The notes under the pieces were generated by a model that was given only the letters and a program-made list of their open reading frames with translations, made no database searches and was not told the DNA's origin. Below, one piece after another: positions 27,381 to 38,372 of a stretch of DNA of 64,000 nucleotides (position 1 is its first letter; every line of letters begins with the position of its first letter). Made by a program: the position numbers and the translations under genes. This DNA comes from Paenibacillus thiaminolyticus (GTDB lineage Bacteria; Bacillota; Bacilli; Paenibacillales; Paenibacillaceae), in contig NZ_CP041405.1 of assembly GCF_007066085.1 (NCBI RefSeq), positions 5,797,501 through 5,861,500 on the forward strand, given 5' to 3'.

Positions 27381-27842
27381 ATGATACCCATCGTAAGAAA
27401 AGCTGTACCGGAAGACATTGACGCTTTAACTGAACTTATCCGTTTTTATGCAGAGCAAGGGATCATGCTTCCCCGTTCGCGCAAATTGCTGGAGGCGCAA
27501 TTGGAGCACTTCGTTGTGGCGGAACTCGATGAGCAGCTGGTCGGCTGCGGTTCGCTGTGCCAGCTCGGGAGCGATCTGGTCGAGATCCGCTCGCTGGGCA
27601 TCGTTCCCGAATGCAAGGGCCGGGGCATTGGTTCGCTCCTGGTTGACAAGCTCCTGGAAGAGGCGGAGGCCCGATCGATACCGAAGGTGATGGCCTTGAC
27701 GTATGAAGCGCGTTTTTTTCAGAAGAATGGCTTCGAGATCGTGGAGAAGGAGATTTTCCCGGAAAAGGTATGGACCGACTGTGTCCATTGCAAAAAGCGG
27801 CACTGCTGCGATGAAATAGCTGTCCTGAAAGTACTGAACTGA
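27381..27842 (+). CDS. GNAT N-acetyltransferase (ArgA-like short form)
   Basis: A 153-residue GCN5-fold acetyltransferase. The acetyl-CoA site is in RSLGIVPECKGRGIGSLLV (Q/R-x-x-G-x-G/A type), then LTYEARFFQKNGF. The C-terminal FPEKVWTDCVHCKKRHCCDE resembles short N-acetylglutamate synthase-like proteins, so a role in arginine synthesis is possible but unproven. Four cysteines cluster in that C-terminal segment. CGGAGGG precedes the ATG. It has its own promoter and is followed by the hrcA promoter. Confidence 0.82.
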   Translation: MIPIVRKAVPEDIDALTELIRFYAEQGIMLPRSRKLLEAQLEHFVVAELDEQLVGCGSLCQLGSDLVEIRSLGIVPECKGRGIGSLLVDKLLEEAEARSIPKVMALTYEARFFQKNGFEIVEKEIFPEKVWTDCVHCKKRHCCDEIAVLKVLN

Positions 27843-27843
27843 C

Positions 27844-27873
27844 TTGACAATCGTCTTGTCCGTTTGGTATTTT
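27844..27873 (+). promoter_or_regulatory. Sigma-A promoter of the hrcA operon
   Basis: TTGACA (27844-27849) and TATTTT (27868-27873) are 18 bases apart. The CIRCE operator starts 11 bases downstream. Confidence 0.8.
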
Positions 27874-27884
27874 TGTAGTGACGG

Positions 27885-27911
27885 TTAGCACTCGACGATG
27901 ATGAGTGCTAA
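27885..27911 (+). promoter_or_regulatory. CIRCE operator (HrcA binding site)
   Basis: TTAGCACTC-N9-GAGTGCTAA is a perfect match to the consensus. It lies between the promoter and hrcA, so HrcA should repress the whole operon (hrcA, chaperonin, grpE, dnaK, dnaJ). Confidence 0.98.
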
Positions 27912-27944
27912 CGGATATCCTACTACATCTAAGGAGGGATGCGC

Positions 27945-28973
27945 ATGTTGACGGAACGCCAGCGTATGATTTTGAATGCTATCATAGATGATTATATCCG
28001 TTCTGCGGAACCGGTCGGATCTCGCAGCATTTCGAAGCGGGGCGATGTGAATTTCAGCCCGGCTACGATTCGCAACGAGATGTCCGATCTGGAAGAGCTC
28101 GGTTATCTGGAGCAGCCGCACACGTCAGCAGGGCGCATTCCATCTCATAAAGGGTACCGTTATTATGTCGATCATCTCGTTCGTCTTGATCGTCTGTCCA
28201 GCGAAGACGTCTTGCGGTTGAAGTCGGTCTTCGCGGAGAAGATAACAGCGATGGAAGAGATTGTGCAGCATACGGCATCGATTTTGTCTCAATTGACCAA
28301 TTATACGTCAATCGCGCTGGGGCCGGAAGTTTTCGACGCCTCGCTTCGTCATTTTCAGCTGCTTCCGCTGAATGAGAATACGGCGGTCGCGATTGTCGTG
28401 ACGAGCACGGGCCATGTCGAGAACAAGACCGTCACGCTGCCGGAGGGCGTCTCCGCTTCCGAGTTGGAGACCGTGGTTAACCTGCTGAACGCCAAGCTTG
28501 TCGGCGTTCCTCTATATAAGCTGCGTGCGCAGCTGTATAACGAGATTGGACAGGAAATGAGCCAATATGTGTCGCATGTCCAGGAGCTGATGGCGCTCGT
28601 GGAAAGTGTTTTGGCCGACAATAACGACCATCGGCAAGTCTATTTGAGCGGGGCCACGAACATGCTGACCCAGCCTGAATTCCAGGATGTCGACAAGATT
28701 AAGACGATCTGGGAGCTGCTCGAAGAGACGCCGGCCTTGATCAAGGTCGTGGGCTCTGCCCCTTCCGGTATCCAGGTCCGCATCGGCCAAGAGAATGTGC
28801 ATGCCGCGATTACGAATTGCAGCATGATTACTGCAACCTATTCGGTTGACGGACAGACGCTGGGTACGCTCGGCATTCTGGGACCGACCCGGATGGAGTA
28901 TGCGAAGGTCATCAATCTGATGAACCATCTGTCCGGCCAAATGGCGGTATTCATGCATCAATGGTATAAATAA
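27945..28973 (+). CDS. hrcA: Heat-inducible transcription repressor HrcA
   Basis: A 342-residue repressor of class I heat-shock genes. The N-terminal winged helix (MLTERQRMILNAIIDDYI, ATIRNEMSDLEELGYLEQPHTSAGR) is followed by the GAF-like core and C-terminal IGQENVHAAITNCSMI region. The ATG at 27945 is preferred because AAGGAGG is 8-9 bases upstream; an ATG at 27939 is too close. It autoregulates through the perfect CIRCE. The next gene is the chaperonin rather than grpE. Confidence 0.96.
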   Translation: MLTERQRMILNAIIDDYIRSAEPVGSRSISKRGDVNFSPATIRNEMSDLEELGYLEQPHTSAGRIPSHKGYRYYVDHLVRLDRLSSEDVLRLKSVFAEKITAMEEIVQHTASILSQLTNYTSIALGPEVFDASLRHFQLLPLNENTAVAIVVTSTGHVENKTVTLPEGVSASELETVVNLLNAKLVGVPLYKLRAQLYNEIGQEMSQYVSHVQELMALVESVLADNNDHRQVYLSGATNMLTQPEFQDVDKIKTIWELLEETPALIKVVGSAPSGIQVRIGQENVHAAITNCSMITATYSVDGQTLGTLGILGPTRMEYAKVINLMNHLSGQMAVFMHQWYK

Positions 28974-28990
28974 GCGGGAGGGGGCGGCTT

Positions 28991-30574
28991 GTGACTCAAG
29001 GACAAGGACAAGTACAGGAGACCGATGAGCGCTATGCGACGCTCCTGAATAATGCGAATGCCGTCCGGGCCCTCAGCTCGGCTGTCGAAGGCACGCTTGG
29101 CCCGAAGGGGCTGGATGTTATGCTGGTCGGCGCCAATGGCGACGTCGTCATTACCAATGACGGCGTCACCATTTTGGAGAAGATGGATGTGACCCATCCG
29201 GCCGCCCGGCTGCTCATCCAGGTGGCGCGCGCCCAGCAGAGCGAGGTCGGCGACGGCACGACGACGGCGACGGTACTGGCCGGTGCGCTTGTGCAGGAAG
29301 GCGTCGCCCAAGTGACGAGAGGCGTGCCCGCGGCGAAGGTCGTGAACGGGATGCTTGAGGGCATTCGTGTCGCGGCCGCCCGGCTGGCGGAACGCGCGCT
29401 GCGGCTCGAAGGCTGGAACGACCCGAAGCTGCACCGCGCGGTACATATCGCGGGCCGGGAGCAGGCCGACATCGTCCGGCTCGTGCTGGAGGCGGGACAG
29501 GCGGTAGGCTGGGAGCAGCTTCAGGATCCGGCCTACCGGCTCGCCGAACAGATTGTCGCGCACGAGAAGGCGAGCAATGAATGGTTCCACGGCGTGCTCC
29601 TGAAGCAGAAGCCGCTGCAGCGGGATTGGCTGCCGGAACGGACCGGATGCCGCGTCCTTATCCTGCAGGATGCGCTCGAACCGGACACGCTCGACGAGCA
29701 GCTGCTGACGACCGAAGCCGGCTTCCAGCAGTATATGGCTCACCGCTCCGCCTTCATGGAGCGGCTGCAGCGTCTTCACGAGCTGGGGGTCGGCTTCCTC
29801 GTGCTGGAGCGAGGCCTTCATCCGGAAGCGGAGCAATTTTGTCTCGACCATGATATGATGGTCGTGCAGCGGGTCAGCCGCGAAGATATTATGCGCGTCT
29901 GCCGCCTTACGGGCGGCAAGCCGTTGAAGCGGGCCGCCCTGGCCAAGGATGCGGCGGTGCTGGAGCCGCTGCTCGGCGGCACCGCCTGCGTGCGCTACGA
30001 TGAGCGCCTGGAGCGCGTGCGGCTGTACGCCCCGCAGACGGCGCTCAGCTCAGACGGCCCGGGCGGCACGCCGGAGCCGGCGGGCATGCGCCGCGCGCAG
30101 GTGACGCTCATCGTGGGCGCGAGCACGCGCGAGGTCGTGGGCGAGCGGGCGCGCATCGCCCAGGATGCCGCCGCGGCGCTTCAAGCCGCGATCCAGAGCG
30201 GCGTTCTGCCGGGCGGCGGCACGACGGAGCTGGCGCTCTCCTACATGCTAGAGCGCTACAGGGAGACCGTCCGCGGCATGGAAGCCTTCGGCGTGGCCGC
30301 GGTAGCGCAGGCGCTGCGCAAGCCGATGGCCCAGATTGTGCTGAACGCCGGCTTCAACCCGCTGGAGAAGCTGGAGGAAGCGCGGGCGGCGCAGACCGCA
30401 TCGGGATCCGATGCCATCGGCATTGACTGTGACAGCGGAGCGCTGCTTGATTATGGCGACGCAGGCATCGTCGACCCGGCTGCCGTGAAGCTCCATGCGC
30501 TGCGGGCGGCCGGCGAAGTGGCCGCCGCCGTGCTGCGGATTCACACGGTCATTAAGATGAAGCCGGAAGCGTAA
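28991..30574 (+). CDS. Archaeal-type (group II/III) TCP-1/Cpn60 chaperonin
   Basis: A 527-residue chaperonin whose motifs are thermosome-like rather than GroEL-like: EGTLGPKGLDVMLV, DVVITNDGVTILEKMDVTHPA, SEVGDGTTTATVLAG (GDGTT at 87-91). The candidate catalytic Asp392 is in ERARIAQDAA, GGG is at 408-410, and the C-terminus has GIVDPAAVKLHALRAAGEVAAAVLRIHTVI. The apical region (about 200-330) is long enough to hold a built-in helical lid, and there is no GGM tail. Similar proteins (group III chaperonins, described in a few Firmicutes) are encoded in dnaK operons. GTG start, GGGAGGGGG upstream. The last third is very GC-rich. Confidence 0.93.
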   Translation: MTQGQGQVQETDERYATLLNNANAVRALSSAVEGTLGPKGLDVMLVGANGDVVITNDGVTILEKMDVTHPAARLLIQVARAQQSEVGDGTTTATVLAGALVQEGVAQVTRGVPAAKVVNGMLEGIRVAAARLAERALRLEGWNDPKLHRAVHIAGREQADIVRLVLEAGQAVGWEQLQDPAYRLAEQIVAHEKASNEWFHGVLLKQKPLQRDWLPERTGCRVLILQDALEPDTLDEQLLTTEAGFQQYMAHRSAFMERLQRLHELGVGFLVLERGLHPEAEQFCLDHDMMVVQRVSREDIMRVCRLTGGKPLKRAALAKDAAVLEPLLGGTACVRYDERLERVRLYAPQTALSSDGPGGTPEPAGMRRAQVTLIVGASTREVVGERARIAQDAAAALQAAIQSGVLPGGGTTELALSYMLERYRETVRGMEAFGVAAVAQALRKPMAQIVLNAGFNPLEKLEEARAAQTASGSDAIGIDCDSGALLDYGDAGIVDPAAVKLHALRAAGEVAAAVLRIHTVIKMKPEA

Positions 30575-30632
30575 GGCTCCGGCTTCCCGGAGCAGGAAGA
30601 TAGAAGTTTGACTACATAAGGAGGTGCAAGGA

Positions 30633-31226
30633 TTGAACCCGGAACAAGAAGAGAAGATCGAGAGAAACGATCAGGTGGACTCGGAGGCTGTGGATACAGC
30701 CGACGTTGAACATAACCAAGAGGCCGCGGAGACATCCGAAGCAGAAGGCAAGACAGCGGAGGAAGCACAGGCAGAGACGGCAGAGCTGAAGATGGCCCGC
30801 GCGCAAGCAGAGGAGCTTCAGCAGCGCCTGCTGCGTGCCCAAGCGGACTTCGATAATTTCCGCCGCCGCACGGTGAAGGAGAAGGAAGAACTGGCACAGT
30901 ACGCATCGTCCAAGCTGGTGACCGAGCTGCTTCCGGTGCTCGATAACTTCGAGCGCGCCTTGGCCGCAGCCCAGACAGGCAGCGAGGAGCAATCGTTCGT
31001 CAAAGGCGTGGACATGATCTTCCGCCAATTCACGCAGGTGCTGGAGCAGGAAGGCGTGAAGGCGATGAACGCTGTAGGCGAGCCGTTCAACCCGGAATTC
31101 CACCAGGCGATTATGCAGGTGGAGTCGGAAGAGCATGAGGAAGGCATCGTTGTGGAAGAAGTCCAAAAAGGCTATATGCTCAAGGATCGGGTGCTTCGCC
31201 CGGCCATGGTCAAGGTAAGCGGCTGA
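30633..31226 (+). CDS. grpE: Nucleotide exchange factor GrpE
   Basis: A 197-residue DnaK co-chaperone that speeds ADP release. An acidic N-terminal tail leads to a long coiled-coil helix (ELKMARAQAEELQQRLLRAQADFDNFRRR), then the beta domain with VGEPFNPEFHQAIMQVES and KGYMLKDRVLRPAMVKVS. The start is TTG at 30633 because AAGGAGG (30618-30624) lies 8 bases upstream; a GTG at 30624 overlaps that site. Part of the CIRCE-controlled operon. Confidence 0.95.
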   Translation: MNPEQEEKIERNDQVDSEAVDTADVEHNQEAAETSEAEGKTAEEAQAETAELKMARAQAEELQQRLLRAQADFDNFRRRTVKEKEELAQYASSKLVTELLPVLDNFERALAAAQTGSEEQSFVKGVDMIFRQFTQVLEQEGVKAMNAVGEPFNPEFHQAIMQVESEEHEEGIVVEEVQKGYMLKDRVLRPAMVKVSG

Positions 31227-31274
31227 GAGATGGCGTTCACATGCTATCCGCTTGGTTAATATGAAATAGATTGA

Positions 31275-33137
<1,863 letters not shown>

Positions 33138-33155
33138 GCGCGGATAGACAGGGTC

Positions 33156-33185
33156 AAAGCCGGGTTTTACCCGGCTTTGGCTTTG
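33156..33185 (+). terminator. Hairpin between dnaK and dnaJ
   Basis: AAAGCCGGG (33156-33164) and CCCGGCTTT (33170-33178) form a perfect 9-bp stem; the T run is interrupted (TTTGGCTTT). It could reduce dnaJ transcription relative to dnaK or stabilise the dnaK message. Confidence 0.65.
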
Positions 33186-33322
33186 CCTGTTTACGATGAA
33201 GAATGTGGGACAGCATGGCGTTCGCGCCGTGGTGCATCAACCCGGCAAGCGATCCGCTCTGACGGCACGCAGTAGAGCGGATGCATGGAACCGGGCTTTC
33301 AAGTTGCAATGGGGGTGGAAGA

Positions 33323-34447
33323 GTGGCGGAAAAGCGAGATTATTATGAAGTGCTCGGCGTAAGCAAAGGAGCAGGCGAGGATGAGATCAAGAAGGCCTAC
33401 CGCAAGCTTGCGCGTCAATATCACCCTGACGTGAACAAGGCAGCGGACGCAGAAGAGAAGTTCAAGGAAGTCAAGGAAGCGTACGATGTGCTTGGAGACG
33501 ATCAGAAGCGGGCGATGTATGACCAATACGGGCATGTAGATCCGAATCAAGGCATGGGCGGAGGCGGGTTCTCCGGCGATTTCAGCGGATTCGGCGACAT
33601 ATTCGATATGTTCTTCGGCGGAGGAGGACGCACCCGCGATCCGAATGCGCCGCAGCGAGGCAGCGATCTGCAGTATACGATGCAGATTGAATTCAAGGAA
33701 GCCGTCTTCGGCAAAGAGACGGATATTACGATTCCACGGACAGAGCAGTGCGACACCTGCTTCGGGACCGGGGCCAAGCCTGGCACGAAGCCGGATACGT
33801 GCTCGGCCTGCCATGGATCGGGACAGCAGGAAGTCGTTCAAAATACGGCGTTCGGCCGCATGGTCAACCGGCGTACTTGTACGGTATGTCAAGGCAAAGG
33901 CAAAATTATTCGCGAGAAATGCGGCACCTGCCATGGCAACGGGTCCGTGAAGAAGCAGCGTGTCATTCATGTGCGCATTCCGGCAGGCGTGGACGATGGA
34001 GCCCAGCTGCGCATGAGCGGAGAAGGCGAGAGCGGATTGCGCGGCGGTCCGAACGGCGACTTGTACATTGTCATCCGCGTGAAGTCGCATGAATTTTTCG
34101 AACGCGACGGCGACGACATCTACTGCGAGGTGCCGCTCACATTCGCTCAGGCGGCGCTCGGCGACGAGATTGAGATCCCGACGTTGACGGAGAAGGTCAA
34201 GCTCAAAATTCCGGCCGGCACGCAGACAGGGACCTTCTTCCGGCTGCGCGGCAAAGGCGTTCCGCGTCTGCGGGGTCATGGGCAAGGCGATCAGCATGTC
34301 AAGGTTGTCATCGTGACGCCGACGAAGCTGAATGACGAACAGAAAGAGCTGCTTCGACAGTTCGCAGCCAGCGGCGGCGAGCATACGAACGGCGGGCACG
34401 AGGAATCGTTCTTCGATCGGATGAAGCGGGCGTTCCGGGGGGACTAG
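33323..34447 (+). CDS. dnaJ: Chaperone protein DnaJ (Hsp40)
   Basis: A 374-residue class A J-protein. The J domain has the HPD motif in [11 protein letters not shown]-rich region (about 76-105) follows, then four CxxCxGxG zinc motifs ([32 protein letters not shown]) and the C-terminal substrate domains. The GTG at 33323 is chosen because GGGGGTGG precedes it and the family starts at [11 protein letters not shown]. It stimulates DnaK ATPase. A strong terminator follows, closing the heat-shock operon. Confidence 0.96.
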   Translation: MAEKRDYYEVLGVSKGAGEDEIKKAYRKLARQYHPDVNKAADAEEKFKEVKEAYDVLGDDQKRAMYDQYGHVDPNQGMGGGGFSGDFSGFGDIFDMFFGGGGRTRDPNAPQRGSDLQYTMQIEFKEAVFGKETDITIPRTEQCDTCFGTGAKPGTKPDTCSACHGSGQQEVVQNTAFGRMVNRRTCTVCQGKGKIIREKCGTCHGNGSVKKQRVIHVRIPAGVDDGAQLRMSGEGESGLRGGPNGDLYIVIRVKSHEFFERDGDDIYCEVPLTFAQAALGDEIEIPTLTEKVKLKIPAGTQTGTFFRLRGKGVPRLRGHGQGDQHVKVVIVTPTKLNDEQKELLRQFAASGGEHTNGGHEESFFDRMKRAFRGD

Positions 34448-34528
34448 ACCTCGGGTTCACTTGCTCACATGGTCCATATCATTTATCATACTCGTATAAG
34501 TTCAACGCATGGGTCGGAGATACGGATC

Positions 34529-34585
34529 AGGACCACAACTGTGCATAGAGGACACTCTAGTGCGATGGTTGTGGTCCTTTTTTAT
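34529..34585 (+). terminator. Terminator closing the dnaK operon
   Basis: AGGACCACAAC (34529-34539) pairs with GTTGTGGTCCT (34568-34578), followed by a T run. The 28-base loop is longer than usual. Confidence 0.85.
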
Positions 34586-34612
34586 TTCATGGATACAGCC
34601 ACCGCTGCTAAG

Positions 34613-34644
34613 TTTACATTCCGTTTACATTCGTTGTATATGAT
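34613..34644 (+). promoter_or_regulatory. Promoter with 11-bp direct repeats upstream of the BmrA-like gene
   Basis: TTTACATTCCG (34613-34623) and TTTACATTCGT (34624-34634) are tandem 11-mers placed just before TATGAT (34639-34644). No good -35 exists, so an OmpR-family activator is expected; the operon encodes one two genes downstream. Confidence 0.6.
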
Positions 34645-34690
34645 AGATTCCATAAAATAGATGGGTGCAGATAGGGAAGGAGTGGATGTT

Positions 34691-36460
34691 ATGGACAATG
34701 AAATCGAACAGACGAAAGGCGCGATAGGCAATTGGCGTCAATTTCTGAGGCTGATTAATGAGACCAAGCCATCCAAGCTCATGTTAGGCGTCGCTCTGCT
34801 GATGAGCATCGGCGGGGCGGCCGTCTCGCTCGTCATTCCGATGTTCACCAAGGGGATGGTCGACAATTTCTCCATGTCGCAGCTCGATACACTGCAGATA
34901 GGAGCATTGGCAATCGCGTTTATCGTTCAGGCGGTGGCCGCCGGCTTGTCCATCTATTTGCTCAATCTTGTCGGACAACGCGTCGTGGCCGGCTTGCGCG
35001 ACCGGCTATGGAAAAAGATGCTCGTCCTGCCGGTGTCATACTATGACCGGAACAAGACGGGCGAGACAGTCAGCCGCATCACGAATGATACGGGAATTGT
35101 GAAAGGGTTCATTTCGGAGCATCTGTCAAGCTTCTTCACTGGCATCATCTCCGTCATTGGCTCGTTCATTGTATTGTTGTATCTCGATTGGCAAATGACG
35201 GCCATTATGCTCCTCGTTATACCGCTCGCCGCATTGGTGCTGTTCCCGCTTGGCAAGCAAATGTTCAACATATCCAAAGGATTGCAGGATGAGACGGCTT
35301 CCTTCACGGCCATATTAAGTCAGGTGTTGGCGGAAATACGATTGGTGAAGGCATCCAATGCCGAAGCGAGGGAATATGAGAACGGGCGCAAGGCCATTAG
35401 CAATCTGCTTCGGTTCGGCATTAAGGAAGGCGCTGTACAAGCGATGATCTCCCCAATTATGTCGTTCGTACTGATGGTGCTGCTTGTCGTCATTATTGGC
35501 TACGGCGGCATGCGCGTCTCGTCAGGAGCGCTGACTGCGGGCGAACTGGTCGCCTTCATTCTGTACTTGATCCAGATTGTGATGCCGATGAGCCAGTTAT
35601 CCATGTTCTTCACGCAGCTTCAGAAGGCGATTGGAGCAACCGACCATATGCTCGCGATGTTACAAGCGCCGGAAGAAGATCATGTACAAGGGAAAGAGGC
35701 CGGTCAGGCGAATCTGCCGATTCATGCAGAGCATGTGCACTTTGCATATGCCGAAGGAGAGCCTATACTTGAAGATATCAGCTTCACTATCAGTCCGGGC
35801 AAGGTAACGGCGATTGTCGGGCCCAGCGGGGGCGGCAAGACGACGCTGTTCTCCCTTTTCGAGCGATTCTACTCGCCGACTTCCGGTGCCATCAAGGTGG
35901 GAGATGAAGATATTAACGAATTCTCGCTGCCTTCCTGGCGCGCTCTGATTGGATATGTGTCGCAGGAGAGTCCGCTGATTGACGGGACGATTCGGGATAA
36001 TATTTGTTATGGAATGAATCGGGATGTGACGGAAGAGGAGCTGAAGCGGGCTGCGGCAATGGCTTATGCGGACGGCTTTATTGAAGAACTGGCCGACGGC
36101 TACGCTACGGAAGTGGGCGAGCGCGGCATGAAGCTGTCAGGCGGCCAGCGCCAACGGATTGCTATCGCGCGGGCGCTGCTTCGGAATCCGCGCATCCTGA
36201 TGCTGGATGAGGCGACGTCGAGCTTGGACAGCAAGTCCGAGATTGTCGTTCAGAAGGCGCTGAACAATCTGATGAAGGGACGGACGACGCTGGTCATTGC
36301 CCATCGGCTGTCAACAGTAGTAGATGCCGATCAGATTCTGTTCATCGAGAAAGGGAAGTTGACGGGATGCGGAACGCATGAACAACTGCTGGAGAGCCAT
36401 TCCATGTATCGGGAGTTCGCAGCCCAGCAACTCAAAATTCAGGAGCAGTACGGAGCTTGA
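34691..36460 (+). CDS. bmrA: BmrA-like multidrug ABC exporter (half transporter)
   Basis: A 589-residue half-size ABC exporter. Six transmembrane helices lie in residues about 20-300 (with [19 protein letters not shown]), then a nucleotide-binding domain with Walker A (GPSGGGKTT), Q-loop (GYVSQESPL), signature (LSGGQRQR), Walker B ([10 protein letters not shown]) and switch His (IAHRLST). Length and many segments match B. subtilis BmrA (YvcC), which pumps out drugs such as cervimycin. The ATG at 34691 fits the BmrA length; an ATG at 34661 is also in frame. It is followed by its own two-component system. Confidence 0.88.
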   Translation: MDNEIEQTKGAIGNWRQFLRLINETKPSKLMLGVALLMSIGGAAVSLVIPMFTKGMVDNFSMSQLDTLQIGALAIAFIVQAVAAGLSIYLLNLVGQRVVAGLRDRLWKKMLVLPVSYYDRNKTGETVSRITNDTGIVKGFISEHLSSFFTGIISVIGSFIVLLYLDWQMTAIMLLVIPLAALVLFPLGKQMFNISKGLQDETASFTAILSQVLAEIRLVKASNAEAREYENGRKAISNLLRFGIKEGAVQAMISPIMSFVLMVLLVVIIGYGGMRVSSGALTAGELVAFILYLIQIVMPMSQLSMFFTQLQKAIGATDHMLAMLQAPEEDHVQGKEAGQANLPIHAEHVHFAYAEGEPILEDISFTISPGKVTAIVGPSGGGKTTLFSLFERFYSPTSGAIKVGDEDINEFSLPSWRALIGYVSQESPLIDGTIRDNICYGMNRDVTEEELKRAAAMAYADGFIEELADGYATEVGERGMKLSGGQRQRIAIARALLRNPRILMLDEATSSLDSKSEIVVQKALNNLMKGRTTLVIAHRLSTVVDADQILFIEKGKLTGCGTHEQLLESHSMYREFAAQQLKIQEQYGA

Positions 36461-36519
36461 AGGCTTAAAGGCTTAAAGCGGTAACGCGTCCAACAACGAG
36501 AAAGGCGGTATCATGCGAG

Positions 36520-37194
36520 ATGGCAACCATTCTTGTCGTAGATGACGATCCTTATATTCGGGAATTTGTCACTGTATTATTGCAGAAGGAAGGCTTCCGG
36601 ACAACGGAAGCCTCTGATGGCGTAGAGGCGCTCCGTCTTATGGAGACGGACAGAGCCGATCTTGTCGTACTTGATATTATGATGCCGAATATGGATGGAT
36701 GGGAACTATGCCGCGAGCTTAAAGCGCTGCATGATATTCCGCTGTTGATGCTGACTGCCAAGGGAGACACGTCGCAGAAGGTGAAAGGCTTCAATCTGGG
36801 AACCGATGATTACTTAGTGAAGCCGTTCGAGCCTATGGAATTGGTCGTGCGGGTCAGGGCGTTGCTGAGAAGATATCAGATTGCCACATCCCAGATAGTT
36901 CAGATCGGCCGTGTGGTGGTGAACCGCCAGACATTCGAGGTGACTTCGGGGAGCGGGAAGATTGCCTTGCCGCTGAAGGAATTCGAGCTGCTTTTCAAGC
37001 TGGGTGGAGTTCCTGGCAGGACATGCTCCAGGGAGCAATTAATCGAGGATATATGGGGCTATGATTATGAGGGGAACGAACGGACGCTGGACGTACACAT
37101 TAACCGCTTGCGCGAGCGATTCTCCGCAAGCGAGCACGGATTCCGGATCAAGACCATTCGCGGGCTCGGTTATCGGCTAGAGGTGCTCGTATGA
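36520..37194 (+). CDS. OmpR-family response regulator
   Basis: A 224-residue regulator. The receiver has VDDDPYIREF, the phospho-acceptor Asp in LVVLDIMMPNMDGWE and the Lys in YLVKPFEPMEL. The winged-helix domain has SREQLIEDIWGYDYEGNERTLDVHINRL and the wing IRGLGYRL. It lies 59 bases after the ABC exporter and overlaps the kinase gene by 4 bases, so exporter, regulator and kinase form one operon. It probably activates that operon through the TTTACATTCNN repeats. Confidence 0.93.
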   Translation: MATILVVDDDPYIREFVTVLLQKEGFRTTEASDGVEALRLMETDRADLVVLDIMMPNMDGWELCRELKALHDIPLLMLTAKGDTSQKVKGFNLGTDDYLVKPFEPMELVVRVRALLRRYQIATSQIVQIGRVVVNRQTFEVTSGSGKIALPLKEFELLFKLGGVPGRTCSREQLIEDIWGYDYEGNERTLDVHINRLRERFSASEHGFRIKTIRGLGYRLEVLV

Positions 37195-38333
37195 AGCTGC
37201 TCGAACGAGTCAACAAGTTCAAGACAACGAAGATATGGAGAACGATCAAGTTCATAGGCAGCATTGGCGTAATTCTATTGTTCATGTACGCGTCATGGTC
37301 GATTGCCTATCTCATCAATCCGACACTGCTAAGGTGGTTCGGATGGGAATTGACGGACTACTGGGCGTTTGTTATGACAGGGACGGTAGGTTTCTTGCTT
37401 CTGTGTGCCGTAATCGGTATCTTTATGCCTTTTGCGCGCAATAAGCATCTTCTCTTCTATCATTCGATCGTCGACGCCGTCAATCGGATATCCAAGGGAG
37501 ATTTCGATGTGACGATCACGATGAATGAAGATTTTGAACATGAATACGGCATGCTGATCGAGAGCATCAACAAGCTGGCCGGCGAGCTGGGGGTGATGGA
37601 GAAGATGCGGCAGGAATTTATTTCGAATGTGTCCCATGAGATTCAATCGCCGCTTACGTCGATCCGCGGATTTGCCCATGCTTTGCAAAGTAAAGAATTG
37701 AGCGAGGAGGAGCGGCAGCATTACTTGCAAATTATAGAGATGGAAACGGCAAGATTGTCCAAATTAAGCGACAATTTGCTGAAGCTGACGTCCTTGGAAT
37801 CAGAACATCATCCGATCAAGCCTCAATCTTATCGCCTGGATCAGCAATTGCGCACACTTGTATTGGCAAGTGAACCGCAGTGGGCTGCCAAAGGCTTGGA
37901 TATCGAGTTGAAACTGGATAAGGTTCACATTACGGCAGATGAGGATATGCTGGGCCAAGTATGGGTCAATCTGATTCATAATGCCATCAAGTTCACGCCG
38001 GAGAGCGGCTTCATTCACATTGGGCTGACGGCGCATGAGCCTTATGTGGAAGTGAGAATTGAAGACAGCGGCATTGGAATTGATGAGGACCATATCCCGC
38101 ATCTGTTCGAGCGATTTTTCAAGGCCGATGCGTCCCGCAACCGGATGCAAGGAGGCAGCGGATTGGGGCTATCCATCGTGCAGAAGATTGTTCAGCTTCA
38201 TCAGGGGACGATTGCCGTGAGCAGTGATAGAGGAAGCGGGACTGTGTTTTGCGTGAAGCTGCCGCTGCACATATTGGACCACGATCATCATGTTGAAAAA
38301 GAAGCGCCCATTACTCCATCAAGTAAGGAATAG
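37191..38333 (+). CDS. Sensor histidine kinase
   Basis: A 380-residue kinase. Two transmembrane helices (about 18-43 and 60-84) are joined by only a short loop, so it is an intramembrane-sensing type without a large external domain. A HAMP-like stretch follows, then the phospho-acceptor helix NVSHEIQSPLTSIRGF and the ATPase domain (HNAIKFTP, EDSGIGID, GGSGLGLSIV). Its short loop and link to an exporter resemble kinases that sense envelope-active antibiotics in Firmicutes; the ligand is inferred only at that level. Confidence 0.92.
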   Translation: MKLLERVNKFKTTKIWRTIKFIGSIGVILLFMYASWSIAYLINPTLLRWFGWELTDYWAFVMTGTVGFLLLCAVIGIFMPFARNKHLLFYHSIVDAVNRISKGDFDVTITMNEDFEHEYGMLIESINKLAGELGVMEKMRQEFISNVSHEIQSPLTSIRGFAHALQSKELSEEERQHYLQIIEMETARLSKLSDNLLKLTSLESEHHPIKPQSYRLDQQLRTLVLASEPQWAAKGLDIELKLDKVHITADEDMLGQVWVNLIHNAIKFTPESGFIHIGLTAHEPYVEVRIEDSGIGIDEDHIPHLFERFFKADASRNRMQGGSGLGLSIVQKIVQLHQGTIAVSSDRGSGTVFCVKLPLHILDHDHHVEKEAPITPSSKE

Positions 38334-38372
38334 CTTGGCATCGTATTCATATTGCGGGCGCCTGCCAAGACG

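Noticed and set aside
34469..34660. 63-codon plus-strand frame between dnaJ and the ABC exporter
   Set aside because: It runs through a terminator hairpin and the promoter repeats and has no ribosome site.
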